Shown: positions 29,672 to 38,089 of the stretch, one piece after another
Position numbering within the stretch: position 1 is the first letter of the stretch
Layout of the letters: every line of letters starts with the position of its first letter
Source: Streptomyces sp. DHE7-1
GTDB lineage: Bacteria; Actinomycetota; Actinomycetes; Streptomycetales; Streptomycetaceae
DNA: 64,000 bases
Reading direction: 5' to 3'
Assembly (NCBI GenBank): GCA_016432725.1
Contig: JACJDG010000003.1
Location: 3,038,001 to 3,102,000, forward strand
Made by a program: the position numbers and the translations under genes
The notes under the pieces: generated by a model
Database searches by the model: none
What the model was told of the DNA's origin: nothing
The model's input: the letters and a program-made list of their open reading frames with translations, nothing else

Positions 29672-31051
29672 ATGCGCAGCAACAGCGGCACCATCCGGAC
29701 ACACAGGGCCGTCACCACGCTCGCCGCACTGCTCGCGGGAGCCCTCGCGCTGACCGCCTGCTCCGGCGGCGACAGCGACAAGAAGGGCGACGGCGACACG
29801 GGCGGCGGGGCCACCGGCTCCACCCTGGACCTGCCGAAACTGAACGGCGCGAAGCTGGAGGTCGCCGCCGTCTGGACCGGCACCGAACAGGCGAACTTCA
29901 AGAAGGTCCTCGCCGAGTTCGAGAAGCGCACCGGCGCGAAGGTGACGTTCGTCCCCGCGCAGGACCCGATCATCAACTTCCTCGGCTCCAAGATCGCGGG
30001 CGGTCAGCCGCCGGACGTGGCGCTGCTGCCGCAGCCGGGCGCGATCAAGCAGGCCGTGCAGAAGGGCTGGGCGAAGCCGCTCGGCGCGGACGCGCTCAAG
30101 GAGCTGCGGAAGAACTACTCGCAGGGCTGGCAGGACATCGGCAAGGTCGACGGCAAGAGTTACGGCGTCTACTACAAGGCGGCCAACAAGTCGCTGATCT
30201 GGTACAACGCCAAGGCGTTCGAGAACGCGGGCGCCAAGGAGCCCAAGAACTGGCAGGACCTGCTGACCACCGCGCAGGCGGTGTACGACTCCGGGGTCAC
30301 CCCGTTCTCGGTCGGCGGCGCCGACGGCTGGACGCTGACGGACTGGTTCGAGAACGTCTATCTGTCCCAGGCCGGCCCGGAGAAGTACGACCAGCTCGCC
30401 CAGCACAGGATCAAGTGGACCGACCCGTCGGTGAAGCAGGCGCTCACCACGCTCGCCCAAATCTGGGGCAAGAAGGACTACGTGGCGGGCGGCGCGGACG
30501 GCGCGCTGCAGACCGAGTTCCCGGCCTCCGTGACCCAGACCTTCACCGGCGGCGACCAGCCGAAGGCCGCCATGGTCTACGAGGGCGACTTCGCGCAGGT
30601 CAACATCGGCGACACCAAGGCGAAGGTGGGCACGGACGCGAAGGTGTTCCCGTTCCCGGCCGTGGGTTCCGACGCGCCGGTGGTCTCCGGCGGTGACGCG
30701 GCCGTCGTGCTGAAGGACTCCAAGGCGGCCCAGGCCCTGGCCACCTTCCTGGCCTCCCCGGACGCGGCGACCATCCAGGCCAGGCTCGGCGGCTACCTCT
30801 CGCCGAACAAGAACGTGCCGGAGTCGGCGTACCCGAACGAGGTGCAGCGCACCATCGCCAAGTCGCTGATCGCCTCCGGCGACGACTTCCGCTTCGACAT
30901 GTCCGACCAGGCCCCGCAGGCGTTCGGCGGCACCCCCGGCAAGGGCGAGTGGAAGGACCTGCAGGACTTCCTGAAGAACCCGAAGGACGTGGCGGGCGCC
31001 CAGGCACAGCTCGAGAAGGACGCGGCGGCCGCGTACGGGAACGGGAGCTGA
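29672..31051 (+). CDS. Sugar ABC transporter substrate-binding lipoprotein
   Basis: 459 residues, intact. The lipoprotein signal ends LALTAC, with the lipidated cysteine at residue 30. A family 1 solute-binding domain follows: WTGTEQANFKKVLAEFEKRT, then a long mature part ending in a Lys/Ala-rich helix. It captures a carbohydrate outside the cell and hands it to the two permeases encoded next, 7 bases downstream. The sugar is not identifiable from sequence. The ATG at 29672 is preceded by GGGGAAG. No ATPase gene follows; in Streptomyces such importers usually share MsiK. Confidence 0.92.
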   Translation: MRSNSGTIRTHRAVTTLAALLAGALALTACSGGDSDKKGDGDTGGGATGSTLDLPKLNGAKLEVAAVWTGTEQANFKKVLAEFEKRTGAKVTFVPAQDPIINFLGSKIAGGQPPDVALLPQPGAIKQAVQKGWAKPLGADALKELRKNYSQGWQDIGKVDGKSYGVYYKAANKSLIWYNAKAFENAGAKEPKNWQDLLTTAQAVYDSGVTPFSVGGADGWTLTDWFENVYLSQAGPEKYDQLAQHRIKWTDPSVKQALTTLAQIWGKKDYVAGGADGALQTEFPASVTQTFTGGDQPKAAMVYEGDFAQVNIGDTKAKVGTDAKVFPFPAVGSDAPVVSGGDAAVVLKDSKAAQALATFLASPDAATIQARLGGYLSPNKNVPESAYPNEVQRTIAKSLIASGDDFRFDMSDQAPQAFGGTPGKGEWKDLQDFLKNPKDVAGAQAQLEKDAAAAYGNGS

Positions 31052-31058
31052 TCCGGCC

Positions 31059-32401
31059 ATGGCGTCGGCAGCGGCGGCCGGGGCCCCACCGGGCCCGGCC
31101 GCGCCCAAGAGCCGCAAGAGCGTGACCGGCACCCGCCGGACCGTGGCAGCGCTGTTCCTGCTGCCCGCCCTGGTGCTGCTCGGCGCGCTCGTGGTCTACC
31201 CGATCGGGTACTCGGTCGTCCGCAGCTTCTACAACGCCTCCGGCGACGGCTTCGCCGGGTTCGACAACTACAAGGCGCTGTTCACGGACGACGGCATCCG
31301 CACGGCCCTGAAGAACAACATCATCTGGGTGGTGTTCGCGCCCACGGTCTCCACCGCGCTCGGCCTGATCTTCGCGGTGCTGACCGAACGGGTGCGCTGG
31401 GGAACGGCGTTCAAGCTGGTCGTCTTCATGCCGATGGCGATCTCGATGCTGGCGGCCGGGATCATCTTCCGGCTGGTGTACGACCAGGACCCGGACAAGG
31501 GCGTCGCCAACGCGGTGTGGGTGGGAGTCCACGACACCTTCGCCCAGTCGTCGGCTTTCCCGAAGGCGCACCCGGGCCGTGAGTCGCCGCTGAAGGCGGA
31601 CGCGGGCGGGTTCGTCACCTCGGCCCCCGTGCACGCCGGGCAGCCGGTCGCGCTCCCGCTCGTCGGGGTGGCCCCGGACCAGATGCCGGACGGCGCGAAG
31701 AAGGCCGTGGCCGCCGGGGCCGAGCCGGGGAGGATCACCGGCACCACCTGGCAGGACTTCACGCGCGGCAAGGGCGTCGGCCGGCTGGGCTCGCCCGACC
31801 CCTCCGAACTCGGTTACGCCGGGATGCGGATCGAGGCGGTGAAGGACGGCAAGGTGGTGGCCTCCGCGGAGGCCGCCGGCGACGGCACCTTCACGCTGCC
31901 CGCGTCGGCCGACGGGGCGCTGCTCCGGCTGCCGGCGAGCAACTTCGAGGAGCCGTACAACGGCGTCGACTGGCTCGGCCCGGCGCTGGTCACACCGGCC
32001 GTGATCGGGTCGTACGTGTGGATGTGGGCGGGCTTCGCGATGGTGCTGATCGCGGCGGGGCTCGCGGGCGTCCCCGGGAACTGCTGGAGGCGGCGCGCGT
32101 GGACGGCGCCACCGAGTGGCAGGTGTTCCGCAAGGTCACCGTGCCGCTGCTCGCGCCGGTCCTCGCGGTGGTCGTGGTCACGCTGATGATCAACGTGCTG
32201 AAGGTCTTCGACCTCGTCTACATCATCGCCCCCGGCTCCTCCCAGGACGACGCCAACGTGCTGGCCCTCGAGCTGTATCGCAAGGGCTTCGCGGAGGGCC
32301 AGCCGGGCATCGCCAGCGCGATCGCGGTGTTCCTGCTGCTGCTGGTCATCCCGGTGATGCTGTTCAACATCCGCCGGCTCAGGCGGGAGGTGCGGCGATG
32401 A
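31059..32401 (+). CDS. Sugar ABC transporter permease with a large outer insertion; one frameshift in the sequence
   Basis: MalF-type inner-membrane permease, about 447 residues. Helices: VAALFLLPALVLLGALVVYP (about 28-48), IIWVVFAPTVSTALGLIFAVL and VVFMPMAISMLAAGIIFRLV (to about 140). An insertion of roughly 160 residues (about 142-304) follows, then WLGPALVTPAVIGSYVWMWAGF and further helices. The ATPase contact (EAA) loop reads ELLEAARVDGATEWQVF. By helix count the insertion faces outside, in the same place as the P2 loop of E. coli MalF. The frame breaks at C run 32072-32075. The stop overlaps the next gene's start (ATGA). Confidence 0.9.
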
Positions 32402-33309
32402 CCGCGACTGCCGGAAGGATCGGGAAGGCGACACCCACCGACACGGCCGTGCGGGCCCCGCAGTCGTGGGCCGCGCGGATCACCGGGCGGCTCGGCGGCG
32501 GGCTGGTCCGCTTCTTCCTGCTCCTGGTGGGCCTGTTCTGGCTGGTGCCGACCGTCGGCCTGCTCATCTCCTCGCTGCGCGCGCCGGAGGACATGAGCGC
32601 GAGCGGCTGGTGGCAGGTGTTCGCCAAGCCGTCCCAGCTGACGCTCGACAGCTACCAGAAGCTGCTGGAGAACGGCGACATCACCAACTCCCTGGTGAAC
32701 ACCGTGCTGATCACGGTCCCGGCGACCGTCCTGGTCGTGGTGATCGGCTCGCTCGCCGGCTACGCGTTCGCCTGGATGGAGTTCCCGGGCCGGGACTGGT
32801 GGTTCCTCGGTGTGGTCAGCCTGCTGGTGGTGCCGGTGCAGGTGGCACTGATCCCGATCGCCGAACTGTTCGGCAAGATCGGCCTGTTCGGGACCATTCT
32901 CGGGGTGATCCTGTTCCACGTCGGCTTCGGCCTGCCGTTCGCGGTGTTCCTGCTGCGCAACTTCTTCGCGGAGATCCCGAGGGAACTCCTCGAGGCGGCC
33001 CGTCTGGACGGCGCGGGTGAACTGCGCGTGTTCACACGGGTGGTGATGCCGCTCGGCGGGCCCGCGATCGCGAGCCTCGGCATCTTCCAGTTCCTGTGGG
33101 TGTGGAACGACATGCTGGTCGCGCTGGTGTTCACCAAGTCCGGCTCGCAGCCGATCACTGTCGCCCTGCAGACGCAGGTACGGCAGTTCGGCAACAACAT
33201 CGACGTGCTGGCGCCCGGCGCGTTCATCTCGATGGTGATCCCGCTGGCCGTGTTCTTCGCGTTCCAGCGGCAGTTCGTCTCCGGGGTGATGGCGGGCGCG
33301 GTCAAGTAG
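32398..33309 (+). CDS. Sugar ABC transporter permease (MalG type)
   Basis: 303 residues with six helices, intact. EAA loop: ELLEAARLDGAGELRVFTRV. A soluble N-terminal stretch of about 35 residues precedes the first helix (FFLLLVGLFWLVPTVGLLI). It starts inside the stop codon of the first permease, indicating coupled translation, and completes the three-gene import operon. A strong terminator follows at 33329-33360. Confidence 0.93.
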   Translation: MTATAGRIGKATPTDTAVRAPQSWAARITGRLGGGLVRFFLLLVGLFWLVPTVGLLISSLRAPEDMSASGWWQVFAKPSQLTLDSYQKLLENGDITNSLVNTVLITVPATVLVVVIGSLAGYAFAWMEFPGRDWWFLGVVSLLVVPVQVALIPIAELFGKIGLFGTILGVILFHVGFGLPFAVFLLRNFFAEIPRELLEAARLDGAGELRVFTRVVMPLGGPAIASLGIFQFLWVWNDMLVALVFTKSGSQPITVALQTQVRQFGNNIDVLAPGAFISMVIPLAVFFAFQRQFVSGVMAGAVK

Positions 33310-33328
33310 CGGCGCTTGGGACGGACTT

Positions 33329-33360
33329 CGAGGGGCGGGCCCGCCGGGGCCCGCCCCTCG
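33329..33360 (+). terminator. Terminator of the sugar ABC operon
   Basis: Perfect 14-base arms (33329-33342 and 33347-33360) with a 4-base loop, 19 bases after the second permease stop codon. Confidence 0.85.
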
Positions 33361-33474
33361 GCGTGTAGCCGAGGTGTTCGTGCTGTCCCCCGAACGCCGT
33401 ACGCGCCGTAACCAATTCACTCCATCGGCCGTTCCCGGGCCAGACGCCCGTGCCGACCGACCCATGGATGTCCC

Positions 33475-35726
33475 GTGCCCAGGTTCACTGTGATTGTCCC
33501 CGCGTACCAGGTCCAGGCGTATCTGTCCGAGTGTCTGGACTCGGTGCTCTCCCAGTCCTACCCCGACCTCGAACTGATCGTGGTGGACGACTGCTCCCCG
33601 GACGCCTGCGGCGCCATCGCCGACGAGTACGCGTCCCGCGACGCCCGGGTGCAGGTCGTGCACCTCCAGGAGAACCAGGGCCTCGGCCCCGCCCGCAACA
33701 CGGGCATGGCCCGGGCCACGGGCGACTACCTGCTCTTCCTGGACAGCGACGACACGCTCACCCCGGACGCGTTGCGCGCGATCGCCGACCGGATCAAGGA
33801 GACCGACGAGCCGGACGTCCTGGTCTTCGACTACGCGCGCACCTTCTGGGACGGCGGGACGGTCCGCAACCAGGCGGCCGCCCACCTCACCGAGCGGGGC
33901 CCGGCGCCGTTCCGCCTGGAGGACCGCCCGGGGCTGCTGCGGGTGCTGATGGTCGCCTGGAACAAGGCGTACCGGCGGGAGTTCGTGACGGAGCGGGGCT
34001 TCGCGTTCCCTCCCGGCTACTACGAGGACACCCCTGGACCTTCCCGGCCCTGATGGCGGCGGAGTCGATCGCCACCCTGGACCGGGTGTGCGTGCACTAC
34101 CGGCAGCGCCGGCGGGGCAACATCCTGGGCACCACCAGCCGCAGGCACTTCGACGTCTTCGAGCAGTACGACCGGGTGTTCGCCTACGTCGAGCGGCATC
34201 CCGAACTCGATCGCTGGCGTCCGGAGCTGTTCGGCCGGATGATCGACCACTTCGTCACGGTCCTCAGCCGCCGGGACCGGCTGCCGCGCGGCAGCCGCGC
34301 CGAGTTCATGCGCCGGGCCCGGGCCCACCACCGCCGTTACCGCGTCCCCGACGCCGGGGTGCCGGCCCGCTCCCGGCTGCGGCACACCCTCGTCCGCTTC
34401 GGCCTGCACCGCACCTTCGGCGCCCTGCGACTGGCCGCGGCCCTCCGGCGCCGCTCGCTGACGCACGCGCGGAGGCTCACCCGCGGACTGCGGGCCGGCG
34501 TGCTCCGGCTGCACTACCGGATCCAGCTCCGCCTGCCGCTGCGCGCCGACCGCGCGGTGTTCGCGTCCCAGGAAGGGCCCGGCGGGGGCCGGGCGCGCTG
34601 GAAGAGGCGTTCCGCACGCACGCCCCGCACATCCGCACCGCCTGGATCGTCCGCCCGGAGCACCAGCACGCGGTTCCGCCCGGACCGCGCCGGCTGCTCC
34701 CGGGCACGGCCGGTCACTGGACGGCGCTGGCCCGCTCCAAGTACCTCGTGCACGACGGCCACTTCGGCCCCGGACTGCGCAAGCGCCCGGGCCAGGTCTT
34801 CGTCCAGACCGAGCAGGGCACCCCGCTCGGGCACCGGGGCCTGGACCTGCGGGAGCGTCCGGCGGCCGCCGGGGCACCGACTTCGAGGAACTGCTGCGGG
34901 CCGTCGACCAGTGGGACCACGTGCTGTCCGGCAACCGGCACACCACCCTGACCTGGGAGCGCGTGTACCCGGGCCGCTACACCACTCTGGAGTACGGCTC
35001 GCCGCGCAACGACGTCTTCCAGCGGGCCACCCCGGCGGACGTGGCCCGGCTGCGCGAGTCGCTGGGCGTGCCGGAGGGCGCGGTCGCCGTCCTGTACGCG
35101 CCCGCCCACCGCGACCACCGCCGCACCCAGCTCCCACTGCTCGACCTGGAGCGGATCCAGCGCCGGCTCGGCCCGCGCTTCGTCGTCCTCGACCGCTCCC
35201 CCGCCCGCGGGGCGGCTTCCCGGGGGAGGGCGGCCACATCGTCGACGTCTCCGGACACCCGGACGTGGCGTCCCTCTGCCTGGCCTCGGACGCGCTGCTC
35301 ACCGACTGCTCGTCCCTGATGTTCGACTACGCGTGCCTGGACCGGCCGATCGTCGTGCACACCGGGGACTGGGACGTCTACGCGGCGACCAGGGGCGTCT
35401 ACTTCGACCTGCGCGCCTTCCCGCCGGGCGCGGTCGCCGCCGGTGAGGAAGAGCTGATCGACGTCTTCGCCTCCGGCCGGTGGCGCGACTCCGGCTCCGG
35501 CCGGCTGCGGGCGGCCTTCCGGGAGCGGTTCTGCCCGTACGACGACGGGCACGCCGCCGAGCGGGTCGTACGGCGGGTCGTGCTGGGCGAGACGGAGCGG
35601 CTGCCTGCGTTCGTCCCGCTCGCCGAGCGCAGGCCGGTGCCGTCGGCCGCCGCGGCGCTGGCCCGTTCCCCGCTCGCCACCGTGCCGCAACCTTCCGGCC
35701 CGCGCCCCGTCACCGAGAGCCGCTGA
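33475..35726 (+). CDS. GT2 glycosyltransferase fused to a degenerate CDP-glycerol glycerophosphotransferase domain (paralogue 1); four frameshifts
   Basis: Restored length about 751 residues. The N-terminal GT2 domain (1-250) is complete: FTVIVPAYQVQ, VVDDCSPDACG, FLDSDDTLTPDAL, and YYEDTPWTFP after correction. A basic linker follows. The TagF-like domain (from about 370) keeps GSPRNDVF, YAPAHRDHR and FDYACLDRPIVV. Where relatives have HGTPLK it reads EQGTPLGHRG, and where they have RxHY it reads VVLDRSPA. Both catalytic histidines known from S. epidermidis TagF are therefore absent. Missing bases at 34031-34034, 34584-34588, 34871-34874 and 35209-35212. The GTG start at 33475 matches the starts of paralogues 2 and 3 (MPRF). 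Confidence 0.85.
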
Positions 35727-35827
35727 ACAGCGTTGGTCCTTCCGGGAGTCCCGATGCCCCTCAGTACGACGCGGCCCACTCCGGTCCGCCCGTCCACCTG
35801 GCGTCCCGCCGGACGGCCGGGCCGCGT

Positions 35828-35879
35828 CGGCAGGACGACGCGGGCCGGCAGGACAACGCGCGCCGGTAAGACAACGGAA
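35828..35879. repeat. Three 18-bp tandem repeats upstream of paralogue 2
   Basis: Units start at 35828, 35846 and 35864 (CGGCAGGACGACGCGGGC, CGGCAGGACAACGCGCGC, then CGGTAAGACAACGGAAAG). The third leads directly into the ribosome site of the gene at 35888. Confidence 0.7.
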
Positions 35880-35887
35880 AGAGCAGA

Positions 35888-38078
35888 ATGCCCCGCTTCA
35901 GCATCATCGTCCCGTCCCACGGGGTAGCCGGCCGGCTGTCCCAGGCGCTGGACTCCGTCCTGGGCCAGTCCCTCGGCGACCTCGAGCTGATCCCGGTCTG
36001 CGACGGACCGGACTCCCCGGCCGCCGCCGTCGCCGCCGCGCTCGCCGAGCGGGACTCCCGGGTGACCCCGGTCCACTCGCCGCCGTCCGCCGGTCTGAGC
36101 GGGGCGCGCAACGCCGGGATGCGGGCGGCGGGCGGCGCCTACGTGCTGTTCCTCGACGGCGACGACCTGCTGCTGCCGGGTGCGCTGGCGGCCCTGGACG
36201 CGCGGCTGACCGAGACCGCGGGCGTGGACGTGCTGTACACCGAGCACGAGCGGACCCCCTGGTGGGAGGGCGAGCCGGCCAACCCGGCCGGACCGCTGCT
36301 GGCGAAGGCGCCGAAGGGGCCTTCGCCCGGACCGGTTCCCGGAGCTGACCGGCCTGCGGCTGCCGGTGTGGGGCACCGCCTACCGCCGGACCTTCCTCAC
36401 CGAGCACGGACTCCTCTTCCCCGACGGCCACTTCACCGACGTCGGCTGGAGCGGGCTGGCCGGCGTCGCCGCCGAGCGCGTCGCGGTGCTGCGCCGGGCC
36501 GTCGTGCGGCACCGCTCGCGCCGCCAGGGCAGCCGGCTCAACCTGCCCGGGCCGCACCAGCACACGCTGCTGGACCAGGTGGAGCTGGTGCTGACCCGGG
36601 CGGCCGTGGCAGGGCTGTCCGCCGAGCGGGCGCGGGCCCTGTTCGACCAGCTCTTCGCGCACGTGCTGCGGACGGCGTCCCGCCCGGAGCGGCTGCCCTC
36701 CGGGCATCGCGCGTTCTTCCGCCGGGCCGGGCGGCTCCACCGCAAGCACCGGCCGGGCGGGTACCACGCGCCCGCCGGCAGTCTGGGGGTGCAGCACCGG
36801 CTGCTGGCGACGGGCGCGTACACCGCGTTCCGGGCACTGCGGGGCGCCAACCGGGTGGCGTCCCGGACCGCCGAGCGGCTGCCGCGCCCGCGCATGCTGC
36901 GCACCCGGCTGCGCTACGCCCGTGAGCTGCGCCGTCCCCTGGATCCCCGGCTCGCGGTGTTCTGCGCGTACTGGGGCCGCGGATACGCCTGCAACCCGGC
37001 CGCGATCCACGCCAAGGCACGGGAACTCGCCCCGCACATCCGCTCGGTGTTCCTGGTCGAGGCGGACCAGGCCCATGCGATGCCGGAGGGCGTCGAGTAC
37101 GCCGTGATCGGCTCCCGCCGCTACTGGGAGGTGCTGGCCCGCGCCACGTACCTGGTCAACAACGCCAACTTCGCCGAGGGCGTGGTGAAGCGGCCGGGCA
37201 GCGTGCACCTGCAGACCCAGCACGGCACGCCGCTGAAGACGATGGGGGTGGACCAGTCGACGTACCCGGTGGTGGCGGCGCGGTCCGGCAGCTTCACGAA
37301 GCTGCTGGGCCGGGTGGACCGCTGGGACTTCAACCTGTCGTCCAACAGCCACTCCACACAGATGTGGGAGCGCGCCTTCCCCGGCTCGTACGAGCATCTG
37401 GAGTACGGCTATCCGCGCAACGACGTCTACTTCACGGCGACCGCCGAGGACGTCGCCCGCGTCCGCCGGGAACTGGGCGTGCCCGAGGGGGCGACGGCCG
37501 TGCTGTACGCGCCGACCCACCGCGACCACCACACCGGGTTCGAACCCGGCCTGGACCTGGAGGCGTTCTGCGAGGCGGCCGGCGAGGACGTCGTCGTACT
37601 GCTGCGCGCCCACTACTTCTACGACCAGGGGCGCCCGGCGGGTTCCGGCCGGGTCATCGACGTCACCGCGCACCGCTCCTCGGAGGACGTGTGCCTGGCG
37701 GCGGACGCGCTGGTCACGGACTACTCCTCGATCATGTTCGACTACGCCGGCCTGGACCGGCCGATCGTGGTGTACGCCGACGACTGGGAGGTCTACCGGG
37801 AGACGCGGGGCGTCTACTTCGACCTGCCGGCGGAGCCGCCGGGGCCGGTCGCCCGGACCGCCGGTGAGCTGGCCCGGATCTTCGCCGACGGTTCCTGGGC
37901 GGGGCCGGAGTCCTCGGCGCTGCGGGCCGCGTTCCGGGAGCGGTTCTGCCTGTTCGACGACGGGCTGGCCGCCGAACGCGTCGTACGGCGGGTGCTGCTC
38001 GGGGAGCCGCCGGAGGCGATCCCGCCGGTGATCCCGCTCGCGGAACGCGTCCCCGCCCCGCCGCCGCGACCCTCGTGA
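35888..38078 (+). CDS. GT2 glycosyltransferase fused to CDP-glycerol glycerophosphotransferase domain (paralogue 2); frame break at 36316-36345
   Basis: About 730 residues after correction. The GT2 domain has FSIIVPSHGVAG, PVCDGPDSP, SGARNAGMR and FLDGDDLLLPGAL. The TagF-like domain (from about 355) is complete by motif: HLQTQHGTPLKTMG, NSHSTQMWERAF, YGYPRNDVYF, YAPTHRDHH, VVLLRAHYFY and DYSSIMFDYAGLDRPIVV. It probably adds glycerol-phosphate or a related unit to a wall polymer on the inner membrane face. The frame shift between the GT2 half and the rest equals two lost bases or one extra base between 36316 and 36345. ATG at 35888 with GGAAAGAG upstream. It ends 11 bases before paralogue 3. 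Confidence 0.88.
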
Positions 38079-38089
38079 GGAGCTGACCC

